From Subtercola sp. (lineage in GTDB: Bacteria > Actinomycetota > Actinomycetes > Actinomycetales > Microbacteriaceae): a stretch of 43,459 nucleotides of DNA. The stretch covers positions 1 to 43,459 of the forward strand of contig JAODBB010000095.1 of assembly GCA_025463745.1 (NCBI GenBank), written 5' to 3'. Below, in pieces: positions 1-8,085 of this stretch (its first letter is position 1; the number at the start of each line of letters is the position of its first letter). The position numbers and the translations under genes were made by a program. The notes below the pieces were generated by a model that worked only from the letters and a program-made list of their open reading frames with translations, was not told where the DNA came from and did no database searches.

Positions 1-308
1 GCGGCGGAAAGCTGCGCAAGGTCTTCAGCCCGATCGGCGTGAGCTTCAACGGCTCCGGCTTCTACCGCAACGACTCCCGCGAAACCAAGAAGACGACCGA
101 CGGCGCGAAGAAGTCGGGCGGCGGCGAGCCTGGCGGGTCGGGCAGTTCCGGGGGGTCTGGCGAGTCGGGTGGGTCGAAAGGCAGTGGCGACTCCGGTGCG
201 AGCACGAGCGGCGACTCGAAGCCGGCGACGAAATCGGGTGGCGTATCCTCTTCGTCGTCGTCTTCGTCCTCTTCGTCGTCGTCGAAGCCGGCCAGCCCGG
301 CGAAATAG
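1..308 (+). CDS. FmdB-family zinc-ribbon protein, C-terminal part only
   Basis: This is the 3' end of a gene that starts before the window; it is open from base 3 in frame. The first visible residues (GGKLRKVFSPIGVSFNGSGF) match the segment that follows the N-terminal CxxC...CxxC zinc ribbon in actinobacterial FmdB-like proteins. The ribbon itself lies outside the window. The rest is a long disordered tail rich in Gly, Ser and Lys, ending in a run of serines and SKPASPAK, then TAG at 306-308. The family is small and of poorly defined, possibly regulatory, function. Its place just upstream of mscL is common in actinobacteria. The assignment rests on the short conserved segment. Confidence 0.8.
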   Translation, partial: GGKLRKVFSPIGVSFNGSGFYRNDSRETKKTTDGAKKSGGGEPGGSGSSGGSGESGGSKGSGDSGASTSGDSKPATKSGGVSSSSSSSSSSSSSKPASPAK

Positions 309-385
309 CGCGGCTAGTCTAGAAAAGGGCTGAGGAACCAGGCTGCCGGAACCAGGCTGACGAACCGAAAGAGGAGTACGAGCGC

Positions 386-853
386 GTGATCAAGGGCTTC
401 AGAGAATTCATCTTGCGCGGCAATGTGATCGACTTGGCCGTTGCTGTTGTGATCGGTGCGGCTTTCACGGCCGTGGTGTCGGCGATCGTCACCGGAATCT
501 TCAACCCGCTGATCGCCGCGATCTTCAGTGCCGAGGCGCTCAACGATGCATTCGAAGTTCAGATCGGCGCGAGCACACTGAAGTTCGGGCTGGTGCTCGG
601 GGCGATCATCCAGTTCTTGCTGGTCGCCGTGGTGGTGTACTTCGTGTTCGTTCTGCCCATCAACCACCTCAAGAAGGTGTCGTTCTTCAAGAGCAAGCAG
701 AGCCCGGCCGAAGAGGACGTCGCCGAGGCGCCGCCGACCGACCTCGAACTGCTCGCAGAGATTCGTGATCTCCTCGCGGCGCAACAGCGCAGCGCTTCTG
801 TTCCCAACCTCTCGAACCAGGCTCCGGCCGGCCCGCCCTGGCCGAACGAGTGA
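386..853 (+). CDS. mscL: Large-conductance mechanosensitive channel MscL
   Basis: A homopentameric inner-membrane channel that opens under high membrane tension and releases solutes during hypo-osmotic shock. The 155-residue protein has the full family layout: amphipathic N-terminus (MIKGFREFILRGNVIDLAV), pore-lining TM1 at about residues 14-45, a short periplasmic loop, TM2 at about 65-92 (GLVLGAIIQFLLVAVVVYF), and the cytoplasmic helix with the TDLELLAEIRDLLAAQ-type motif. The start is GTG at 386, preceded by GAGGAG at 371-376. The tail past residue 125 is Pro/Ala-rich and longer than in E. coli. The stop overlaps the next small frame by four bases (GTGA). Confidence 0.96.
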   Translation: MIKGFREFILRGNVIDLAVAVVIGAAFTAVVSAIVTGIFNPLIAAIFSAEALNDAFEVQIGASTLKFGLVLGAIIQFLLVAVVVYFVFVLPINHLKKVSFFKSKQSPAEEDVAEAPPTDLELLAEIRDLLAAQQRSASVPNLSNQAPAGPPWPNE

Positions 854-1068
854 CCGAGCGGCCTGCCGTGCACCGCATCGGGCGCCGGCGCGTGCAGACC
901 GAGCCGGCGGCCGGGTCGGATGCCCTGCCGCAGTCAGCGGCGACCCTCAGCCCCGAGCTTGCTGTCGTACGAGCGGCCGAAGACACCGACGACGCTCGTG
1001 ATGCCACTCCCCCGGGCGCCGGCCCCAACGACGAGCGCCTGAAAGCCGACAAGCCGCCGCACTGGTGA
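850..1068 (+). CDS. Small hypothetical protein with a C-terminal NDERLKADKPPHW tail
   Basis: A 72-residue frame starting at GTG 850, overlapping the mscL stop by four bases, which suggests translational coupling. The body is charged and low in hydrophobicity, with no membrane segment. The C-terminus (NDERLKADKPPHW) resembles a tail I recognise from other small actinobacterial hypothetical proteins, which is the main reason to believe it is translated. No function can be given. It ends ten bases before the stop codon of the convergent helicase-like gene. Confidence 0.55.
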   Translation: MTERPAVHRIGRRRVQTEPAAGSDALPQSAATLSPELAVVRAAEDTDDARDATPPGAGPNDERLKADKPPHW

Positions 1069-1077
1069 GGAGTCTGG

Positions 1078-4000
1078 TCACACGGCGGCGAGCTGCCGCA
1101 CACCGATCACGGTGGCGATGCGAACCGCTACCGCCTCGGGGTCGGTGAACAGCTCGAAGCTGTGTACCCGCAGGTAGTGCCAGCCGAGACGCTTCAGCAT
1201 GTCGGGGCGCAAGCGCAGCGATTCGCGGAGGCTCATCGAGTGCACGACGGCATCGGTCTCGACGACGATGGCGCGGCCTTCGTAGGAAGCCACGAGCGTC
1301 AGTTTGCCCCTATGTTCGAACGCGACATCCAGACCCCGCGAACCGAGGCGGCGGGCGAGGTCGATGAGCAGGGCATCCCCGGGGCTCGAGAAGGTGTCGG
1401 GCGTGGGCCCGTTCTCGGCCTCGGTCAGAATCTGGCGCAATGACACCACTCCGTACGTCATGCGTTCTTCGTCGATGTCGCTGGGCTTGAAGCAGCTCAC
1501 GATGTCCATCGAGCGACGGGCGCGCGTCATGCCGACCGCGAGCAATCGTTCGCCACCCGGTTTGGCCAGGGCCCCGAAGTTCGTCAGCACACGGCCGTGC
1601 GGCGTGCGGCCGTAGCCGACCGAGAAGATGACCCGGTCACGGCTCTGCGCGACCGACTGTTCGAGCGTTGCGACCATGAACGGTTCGGCGGTGTCTTTGA
1701 GAATGAAATCGCTGAGGTCGCTGCGCTTGGCGAAGGCCGAGAGAACGGCCTGCTGCACGCGAACGGCGTGCTTCGCGCTGGCTGTGATGACCATGAGCGA
1801 CTCGCGTGGATACTTCTGCGCGTGATCCATGACGAGCCACACCACACGCTCGACCTCGGCATCGACACTCTCGACGGCCCCGGTCTCGCTGTCGGGCATG
1901 CCACCCGCGCCTTCGAGATAGTGCAGGGTGAGGCTGCCGTGGCCGAGGAAGGTTCCGGCCCACGGTAGGGAGTCGATCTTGCCGTTGTAGAAGCGGTGGT
2001 TCACCAGTTCGGCCAGGTCTTCGCCGCCGGCCCGGTAGCTGCGGGTGAGCGAGAGGGTCGGCACCAGCTCGGCGAGGCGCGCCATGGCCGAGTCGCTGGC
2101 AAGTTCTTCGATCGACCGCGCGTCGGCGTCGGCGTCGCTCGCGCGGTTCGACAGGGGTTGCACCACCGCGGGCACGGCGATGTCGAAGTACGAGGGCGTC
2201 TGCGTCACGGGGTCGCCGAAGGCGACGACCTGGCGGGCGCGACGGATGGCCGCAGCATTCTCGGCCAGTGTGGTGGCACCGGCATCCACCAGAATGACGG
2301 CGTCGAACACCACGTCGTCGGTGATGTCGGCGACCTCGTACGGCGAAGCGAGCCACACGGGGGCGAGAACGCGGCTGAGGTACGGAGCGGCCTGATGCAG
2401 CTTCGCGGAGTCGACGGTATCGGTGCGCAGCAGCGCCTTGAGGGTCGTGGCCTCATCGGCATGGTCGACCAGACCGACGCTCCAGGTTTCGGCGAGCTGC
2501 CAGGCCAAGATCTGGCCGCTGACCGAGGCGTGCGCCTCATCCACCAGCTTGAAGTCGGATTCGAGGCGGTCGAGGATGCCCGTGTTGGCGCCGAGCAGAG
2601 CACGATCGTTCGCGAGCATCAGTTCGAGCACCGACTGCCACCACGCCAGCTCGAGCTCGTCGGCGACGGCGCTTTCGGGGATGTGACGTTGCGAGAGATC
2701 GGTCAGCAACGGGTCGAGCGAGAGTTCACGCAGCGTGTCGAGCAACGCCGTGCGCTCTTGCAGGTTCGCCAGCACCTCGGAGTCGGCGGCGAGGCCCTCG
2801 AGCAACGAAATCAGTTCGGCGATGGGCAACTCGCTGAGCTGGCGAGCGGTGCCGGAGAGGCCCAACGGAACATCGAGTCTCGAGAGGTCTTCGTTCACAC
2901 TCTGAAAGGCGACCTGAACGTCGTCGAGCCCGGTTGGCACCTCCGGCGGAATGCCGGCGGCCGCGAAACGGTGCCACAGCACACGCTGCTGCTGGATGCG
3001 GCGCAGCGAAGCATTGATGTCGCCGATGTGCACCCCGGGCCTGACGTATTCCTTGGCCAGGCTGCGGAGGCGCCGGCGGCTCGTACCCGTCATCTGGGCC
3101 GAGTCGCGGCGCGGTCCGGTGGCGGCGATGATGTCGGTGAGCGAACGGTCGAAAACCACCGGCAAGAACTTGTCGAGCGTTTCGCGCAGGTCGAGCAGGA
3201 GGCGCAGATACGAGCCGAGCTCAGACATCGTGGTGAAGGGGCGCATGTGCGTCTGGCCGACGAGCTCGTACGCCTTCGTCAGCAGGGTCGGCAGGTCTGT
3301 GCGGTGCATGCGCTTGGCGATGGCGTGCGCATTGCTGGCATCGTCGGCGGTGTCGAAACTGGCGCCGTACCACGGTGAGTCGTCGGGTCCGTAGCGGAAT
3401 TCGCCGAGCGCCGCCGCCTTGATGAGCGTCTTCGCCGCCTTGCTGCGGCCCGAGGCGAGAGCTTCGAGCGAGGAGCGGTTCAGGCGAGCGGTGGTGGCGG
3501 GAGGTTTGGGTAACAGCGACAGGCGGGCGAGCTCGCGCAGGGCATCCAGAACCGAGACCTTGAGCAACGGATCGACCCGCTGCAACGACTGGCGGTAGTC
3601 GATGAGCACGTGACGCAGCCGTACGAGCGCCTCGTCGACATCGCCGACGTGCGGTTGCATGGCCTTTTCGTTGCGGCCGATCGACTGAATCAGGTCGCGG
3701 CGCAGGGTTCGCGGCGACACGGCGACGCCGGGCAGGCCCACGTCAGTGAAACGGCGCGAGATGCCGCGCAAGCTGAGGCGGCGCGGGCTCACCACGAGAA
3801 CACGCTTGTTCTGGCCGATCAGCGCACCGACGGCGTTCACGATGGTCTGGGTGCCCCCGGTGCCGGGCAGCGTCTTCACGACGAGCGAATTGCCCTCGGC
3901 GATCTGCGCGATGACATTCTCTTGTTCGGCGTCGGCGTCGAGCAGGAGGGTGTCGGTCGACGGCGGGCGAGAGTCTTGTGCGGTCGCTTCGACGGGGTGA

Positions 4001-4839
4001 TACGACTCCTGTACCCCGCGACGGGCGGTGAGGCTGCCGGCCAGAGAGTCGAGCACCGGATGATCGAGCCGCCGGGCATCCGACACCATCGACTTGGCGA
4101 CATCGGCGAACGATGACACCAGCAGGCGCGGGTGAACGCTGAACCACGGCAGGTGCGAGGTGATGCCGCGCAGGTGGTCGATGACGGGCTGCGGCTTGAA
4201 CACGCCGTTCGTGGCGGCGAGCGCCACCATCTGGTCGGTGTCGAGGTCGATCTGAAACTGCTCGTGCAGGGCGCGAACCAGTTCGGGATTCACGAAGGGA
4301 TTGCCGCGGAGCTTGAGTTCGAAGTCGCGGCCGTACCGGCGAATACCCAGGGGGCGAAGGAGCACGGGGGCGGCGAATGTCTTGTCTTCGAGCTTCCATT
4401 CGGCCATGCCGATGGCGAGCTGAACCGAGTCGATGCCGCGAATGGAGCGCAGTTCGACACCCTTGTCGGTGATGGCGCCGGCCGCGATGCGGGCACTGCG
4501 CAGGGCGAGTTCGTCGCGAATCAGGCTCGAAAGCAGAGTGGCGTTGCCGGTGATGAACTGGGCCAGGCCGCTCGGGTGAGTTGTGGTGAGGTCGACACGG
4601 CTCCGGGGGGCATCGTCGAAGTGCACGAGTGGCGAGAGGCCACCGATCTGAGCCAGCTCTTCGCGCCAGTGCTCGCGGGCAGGTTCGACCAGGTCGTCGG
4701 TGGAGAAGATCTGCCCGGTTCTGGTGCCAGACTCGGTGTCACCTGATGAGGAGTCGCTCCGACGACCCCATACCGACGTTGCTTCGTCGGCCTCAGACGT
4801 TTCAGAGTCTGAATCTCGTTTCTTATCGGCGCGCCACAC
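1078..4839 (-). CDS. Giant UPF1/SF1 helicase-like protein with MTES_1575-type endonuclease domain; eroded ATPase motifs
   Basis: A 1253-residue protein laid out like the bacterial UPF1-like helicases that end in a Vsr-like (MTES_1575) nuclease domain. The P-loop region at about residues 323-333 reads TLPGTGGTQTI, so the invariant lysine is Gly. The Walker B region at about 848-857 reads VILVDAGATT, lacking the usual Asp-Glu. Motif III (VVAFGDPVTQTPSYF, about 871-885) and the YR...NHRFYNG segment are recognisable. Motif V has lost its QGDE-like core (TLEQSVAQSRDRVIFSVGYG), while motif VI (VGMTRARRSMDIVSCF) is kept. The last 98 residues form the nuclease-like domain, with VVETD at 1192-1196 and LGWHYLRVHS. 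The start is GTG 4839 without a clear Shine-Dalgarno site, so the N-terminus is uncertain. It may be a pseudo-helicase with a retained nuclease fold. Confidence 0.85.
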   Translation of the reverse strand: MWRADKKRDSDSETSEADEATSVWGRRSDSSSGDTESGTRTGQIFSTDDLVEPAREHWREELAQIGGLSPLVHFDDAPRSRVDLTTTHPSGLAQFITGNATLLSSLIRDELALRSARIAAGAITDKGVELRSIRGIDSVQLAIGMAEWKLEDKTFAAPVLLRPLGIRRYGRDFELKLRGNPFVNPELVRALHEQFQIDLDTDQMVALAATNGVFKPQPVIDHLRGITSHLPWFSVHPRLLVSSFADVAKSMVSDARRLDHPVLDSLAGSLTARRGVQESYHPVEATAQDSRPPSTDTLLLDADAEQENVIAQIAEGNSLVVKTLPGTGGTQTIVNAVGALIGQNKRVLVVSPRRLSLRGISRRFTDVGLPGVAVSPRTLRRDLIQSIGRNEKAMQPHVGDVDEALVRLRHVLIDYRQSLQRVDPLLKVSVLDALRELARLSLLPKPPATTARLNRSSLEALASGRSKAAKTLIKAAALGEFRYGPDDSPWYGASFDTADDASNAHAIAKRMHRTDLPTLLTKAYELVGQTHMRPFTTMSELGSYLRLLLDLRETLDKFLPVVFDRSLTDIIAATGPRRDSAQMTGTSRRRLRSLAKEYVRPGVHIGDINASLRRIQQQRVLWHRFAAAGIPPEVPTGLDDVQVAFQSVNEDLSRLDVPLGLSGTARQLSELPIAELISLLEGLAADSEVLANLQERTALLDTLRELSLDPLLTDLSQRHIPESAVADELELAWWQSVLELMLANDRALLGANTGILDRLESDFKLVDEAHASVSGQILAWQLAETWSVGLVDHADEATTLKALLRTDTVDSAKLHQAAPYLSRVLAPVWLASPYEVADITDDVVFDAVILVDAGATTLAENAAAIRRARQVVAFGDPVTQTPSYFDIAVPAVVQPLSNRASDADADARSIEELASDSAMARLAELVPTLSLTRSYRAGGEDLAELVNHRFYNGKIDSLPWAGTFLGHGSLTLHYLEGAGGMPDSETGAVESVDAEVERVVWLVMDHAQKYPRESLMVITASAKHAVRVQQAVLSAFAKRSDLSDFILKDTAEPFMVATLEQSVAQSRDRVIFSVGYGRTPHGRVLTNFGALAKPGGERLLAVGMTRARRSMDIVSCFKPSDIDEERMTYGVVSLRQILTEAENGPTPDTFSSPGDALLIDLARRLGSRGLDVAFEHRGKLTLVASYEGRAIVVETDAVVHSMSLRESLRLRPDMLKRLGWHYLRVHSFELFTDPEAVAVRIATVIGVRQLAAV

Positions 4840-4892
4840 ACCGACACACTATGCGTTGCCCTCGGTAAAAGCCGGTAACGACGCGGTGCGGT

Positions 4893-5158
4893 GCCTGTGT
4901 TTGTTCGGTGCGCCGCCGCCCCTGCGGCGCACTGCTGGCATCAGCTCAAGGCGCCACCCTCGTTGCGCCGGGTCTGGCGAAACGCGACGAGCGCGGTCGC
5001 CGCGTTTCGCTGAGCTCGTTCGTGCGCCTGTGTTGGTCTGGTGCGCCGCCGCCTCTGCGGCGCACTGCTGGCATTGGTCAAGGGCGCCACCCTCGTTGCG
5101 CCGGGACTCGCGAAACGCGACGAGCGTCGTCGCCGCGTTTCGCCGAGCTCGGTGGTGC
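4893..5158. repeat. Two tandem copies of a 133-bp repeat with hairpins
   Basis: Most of the 368-bp gap between the helicase-like gene and the NUDIX gene is one unit repeated twice: copy 1 is 4893-5025, copy 2 runs from 5026 to about 5158, offset exactly 133 bp. Each copy has a short GC palindrome (GCGCCGCCGC...GCGGCGC) and a second stem (GCGAAACGCG / CGCGTTTCGC) around a 14-base loop. The copies differ by scattered substitutions that leave the 10-bp stem intact. No gene was recognised here. It could be a BIME/REP-like element or a structured non-coding region. Confidence 0.8.
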
Positions 5159-5207
5159 GGCGCGGCGTGTGGTCGGGGGTGGGCCGACGGCGTGACAAAA
5201 TTGGGGG

Positions 5208-6344
5208 ATGTCTGAGTCGGCGAATTCCTCGCCCCATTCCTTCGTGCCGCCACGGCTCACCGGCCCGCGCGACAGCGGCGATGGCTGGGTGGAAGACGGC
5301 ACCGGGCGCAAGTTCTGGGGGCGGTACGGCGCCGCCGGGCTCTTGGCCCACGACCCTCAGCGCGGCATTCTGTTGCAGCACCGCGCGAACTGGAGCCACT
5401 TCGGCGGAACCTGGGGGCTGCCCGGCGGCGCCAAACACGGCGGAGAGTCGTCTGTCGAAGGAGCGATTCGCGAGGCGCACGAAGAAGCCGGCGTGCCGAC
5501 AGACTCCCTGCTGCTGAAGTTCACCTCGATTCTCGATCTCGGCTTCTGGAGCTACACCACCGTCGTCACCCGCGTAACGTCGCCTTTCGATGCGGTCGTC
5601 GCCGACGCCGAGAGCATCGAGGTGCGCTGGGTCGCGGTCGACGAAGTCGCGAACCTGCCCCTTCACCCGGGGTTCGGTGCGGCATGGCCCGAACTTCGAG
5701 CCGAGCTGACTCGGCCAGTGGTGCTGATCGTCGATTCGGCGAATGTAGTCGGTTCGCGGCCCAACGGCTGGTGGAGAGACCGCCTCGGCGCCACGAATAC
5801 GTTCGCCGCGAACCTGCGGGCGCGGGCCCGCATCGGCTTCACGAGTGACTCACTGGGCATCGGGCTGCCGGGCACACGCTGGTGGCCCGAAGTGGTGCTC
5901 GTGGTCGAGGGGCAGGCGCGGGATGCTGCTCTGCCTGTAGTGCCGCAGGCGCGAGATGCAGCTCTTCGGGCTGCAGACGATCGGGCCGACTCGTCAGCAC
6001 TCGCGCGGGCGAACACGGCCGCAGCCGAACTCGGGAGAGGTGCGCACCAGCGCGGCGTCGATCTGCAGATCGTGGCGGCAGAACACGACGGCGATCAGGC
6101 GATCGTCGATGCGGTGCGGGCTCAGCTCGTCGCCCCTCTCCCGAGTTCGGCTGCGGCTCCCGATTCGCCCGGCCCTGCGCTCCCCACCCCTGCGTTCCCC
6201 ACCCCTGCGCTCCCCGGCGCGATCCCTCGCGTTTTTGTCGTCACGGCCGACCGTGAGCTCTCCGATCGCGTCACGTCACTGGGCGCTGCCGTGCACGGCC
6301 CCGGCTGGCTCTGGGCGCTGATCGACGAACTTCCGGCGGAGTAA
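5208..6344 (+). CDS. NUDIX hydrolase fused to a NYN/PIN-like RNase domain
   Basis: A 378-residue two-domain protein. Residues 36-165 are a NUDIX pyrophosphohydrolase with a complete box (G74, E80, then REAHEEAGV at 88-96), so the metal-binding glutamates are present. From about residue 170 a second domain starts with VVLIVDSANVVGSRP, followed by AEHDGDQAIVD and VFVVTADREL. This order of conserved acidic residues fits NYN/YacP-like or PIN-fold RNases. The two parts of the second domain are separated by an Ala/Pro-rich insert with a 15-bp triplication. ATG 5208 follows a GGGGG run. The substrate is unknown; a joint role in RNA or nucleotide clean-up is inference. Confidence 0.85.
   Translation: MSESANSSPHSFVPPRLTGPRDSGDGWVEDGTGRKFWGRYGAAGLLAHDPQRGILLQHRANWSHFGGTWGLPGGAKHGGESSVEGAIREAHEEAGVPTDSLLLKFTSILDLGFWSYTTVVTRVTSPFDAVVADAESIEVRWVAVDEVANLPLHPGFGAAWPELRAELTRPVVLIVDSANVVGSRPNGWWRDRLGATNTFAANLRARARIGFTSDSLGIGLPGTRWWPEVVLVVEGQARDAALPVVPQARDAALRAADDRADSSALARANTAAAELGRGAHQRGVDLQIVAAEHDGDQAIVDAVRAQLVAPLPSSAAAPDSPGPALPTPAFPTPALPGAIPRVFVVTADRELSDRVTSLGAAVHGPGWLWALIDELPAE
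6174..6218 (+). repeat. Three 15-bp tandem repeats inside the NUDIX-NYN gene
   Basis: Three consecutive units of the form CCTGCGCTCCCCACC (6174-6188, 6189-6203, 6204-6218) encode PALPT, PAFPT and PALPG. They lie in a Pro/Ala-rich linker inside the second domain, a place where copy number could vary without disturbing the fold. Confidence 0.8.
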
Positions 6345-6371
6345 CTCCCGGGGTTCGCCGCGCGGCCACCC

Positions 6372-7631
6372 TCAGACGGGCACCACGATCGCCTCACGCA
6401 GCAGTCGCCGCACAACCACCAGTGCCGAGTCGGCGTCGAGCCCCGGCAACTCGTCGACCGCGACCGGGCTGCCTTCGTACAACCGTTCAATGGCCGGCGC
6501 CGCCTCGCGCGGCAGCACAACGGTTCGGCCGCCGACGGCAATGCGCACCGACTCCCGATCTGCCGAGACGGTGGCGCGCAAGGAGTCGCGCCAGCGCACA
6601 ACGCTCCATCCGCTGAGAGCTGCGATGGCGTCGACGGTGGCGAGCGGCGATACCGGTTCGGGCCTGGTCGCCGCCGAGAGACGCCGGGTGAGCGCCGCGC
6701 TCACATCGTGGGCCCGGCGCACTGCTTCGGCACGGTCATCCGGAGCCGCCAGCATGGCCCGCAATTCTTCGGCCACCGTCTCGACGAGGGGCAGCAACTG
6801 TTCGACGTCGCTGAAGTCGGCACCGAACGGCAACGATGTGCGCAGCGCCCCGGTCTCACCGATGCGGGCCAGCAGCGCCTCAGCCACGTCGGCGCGCGTG
6901 TAGGCCGCGACGCCGATGGTGAGGTGAATGGATGTTCCGCCCTGAGCTTCGGCCGAATGGATCCAGCCCCGCGGCAGGTAGAGCGCGTCGCCCGGCCGCA
7001 GCACCTGGTCGATGTGCGGCTGCTGCTCGGCGCGGCTCGCTACGGCGGCACGGTGATCGCTCCACGGCTGATCGCGCAGAGGATCTTCGTGTACCGGCTC
7101 ATGAATGCGCCAGTGCTTCTCGCCGGCGATCTGCAGTACGAAAACGTCGTGCACGTCGTAGTGCGGGTCGAATCCCCGCGAGGAGGCAGGAGTGATGTAG
7201 GCGTTCACCTGAACCGGATGCCCGATCTCATCGACCAGCGCACGGGTGAAGTCGATCAGCGGCGGCCACGTGCGGTGCAACCCCTGCAGCACGATGGTGG
7301 CGCCCGCTGCGAACTCGGCGAGCACCTTCTCGCTCGACACCTGATCGCCGACCTCGGCGCCGAAGCCGCCCGGCGCGGTGTACTTCGAGGGGTTCAGCAC
7401 CGAGCCCTCTATAGCCATTCGCATGAACGGGGTGCGCAGTGCTCGCTGCGAAATCAGATCGTCGGCCGCTTCGGCGTTGAAGAGGTCTTCGAACGAGGCC
7501 GGCAGCGCTGACGCCTCGGTCAGCAACGGCAGCTGAGCCCAATGGGTGCGGTCGAAATCGGCGGAACGATCACGCCCCACACAACGAGAAAGCGCGGGCC
7601 GGTCGCCCGACCCGCGCTCGAATGAGAGCAT
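6372..7631 (-). CDS. JmjC-like cupin 2-oxoglutarate oxygenase (RoxA/NO66-type)
   Basis: A 419-residue cupin-4 protein like the Fe(II)/2-oxoglutarate ribosomal oxygenases (bacterial YcfD, human NO66/MINA53), which hydroxylate Arg or His side chains in proteins. The facial triad is visible: H157 and D159 in PHYDVHDVFVLQIAGEKHW, and H225 in LPRGWIHSAEA. Before this is NAYITPASSRGFDPHYD; after it an about 190-residue helical/winged C-terminal part as in the family. The start ATG at 7631 overlaps the TAA of the upstream repeat-peptide gene (TAATG), so the two are translationally coupled. The substrate is not evident; the coupled Gly/Asp/Ala/His/Asn repeat peptide is a candidate. Confidence 0.88.
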   Translation of the reverse strand: MLSFERGSGDRPALSRCVGRDRSADFDRTHWAQLPLLTEASALPASFEDLFNAEAADDLISQRALRTPFMRMAIEGSVLNPSKYTAPGGFGAEVGDQVSSEKVLAEFAAGATIVLQGLHRTWPPLIDFTRALVDEIGHPVQVNAYITPASSRGFDPHYDVHDVFVLQIAGEKHWRIHEPVHEDPLRDQPWSDHRAAVASRAEQQPHIDQVLRPGDALYLPRGWIHSAEAQGGTSIHLTIGVAAYTRADVAEALLARIGETGALRTSLPFGADFSDVEQLLPLVETVAEELRAMLAAPDDRAEAVRRAHDVSAALTRRLSAATRPEPVSPLATVDAIAALSGWSVVRWRDSLRATVSADRESVRIAVGGRTVVLPREAAPAIERLYEGSPVAVDELPGLDADSALVVVRRLLREAIVVPV

Positions 7632-7888
7632 TACGCCGATCCGTCGGCACCGCCGTCATGACCTCCGGCATTCGCACCGCCATCGGCGGTACCTTCCCCG
7701 GGGTCGGCCGAACCGTCGGCGCCACCATCGTGGCTGCCCTGGTTCGCACCGCCGTCAGCGGTACCTTCTCCTGCGTCGGCAGAGCCATCGGCTCCGCCAT
7801 CATGCCCATTCGGGTTTGCGCCGCCATCCGCGGGACCCTCTCCGCCCGCTCCCTGTTCGGTGGTGATGTCGTCGTCGTTGATAGCCAT
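7631..7888 (-). CDS. Gly/Asp/Ala-rich repeat peptide (BatC-like), coupled to the oxygenase
   Basis: An 85-residue acidic peptide: a leader of about 15 residues (MAINDDDITTEQGAG), then three near-perfect 24-residue repeats at residues 16-39, 40-63 and 64-85. Each has the form GEG(P/T)ADGGAN..., three variable residues ending in H, then DGGADGSA. ATG 7888 is well supported: AAAGGA lies 7 bases upstream. The frame is open 23 codons further upstream, but without such a site. The stop overlaps the start of the cupin oxygenase gene. Short peptides of this type have been annotated 'BatC' in related genomes without a proven role. Low sequence complexity argues for a flexible or modified peptide rather than a folded enzyme. 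Confidence 0.8.
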   Translation of the reverse strand: MAINDDDITTEQGAGGEGPADGGANPNGHDGGADGSADAGEGTADGGANQGSHDGGADGSADPGEGTADGGANAGGHDGGADGSA

Positions 7889-8085
7889 AGTCGTCCTTTC
7901 GGTACTGCACGGCGGCGTGCCGAGTGCTGTTTTGAGCGTACGCCGATCTGGCAGCACGATAAAGGGGCAAAGCGGCCCTCGCGTGGCGGTTCGCTCGCCC
8001 CTACGCCGGGTCGTCGAGTCCGGTCGTTCGGATGCGCGGAGACGGGCATCCGGATCGCCGACAGTGCCAGCCCTAGACTGAGCGC

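Noticed and set aside
1996-3378. 460-codon plus-strand frame
   Set aside because: Mirror of the helicase-like gene; composition is typical of a reverse-strand shadow.
4893-5158. Possible CRISPR array
   Set aside because: Only two directly adjoining copies of a 133-bp unit, no spacers of regular size and no cas genes nearby.
7889-7957. N-terminal extension of the repeat peptide by 23 codons
   Set aside because: The ribosome site AAAGGA belongs to ATG 7888; the extra residues are basic and unlike the acidic peptide.
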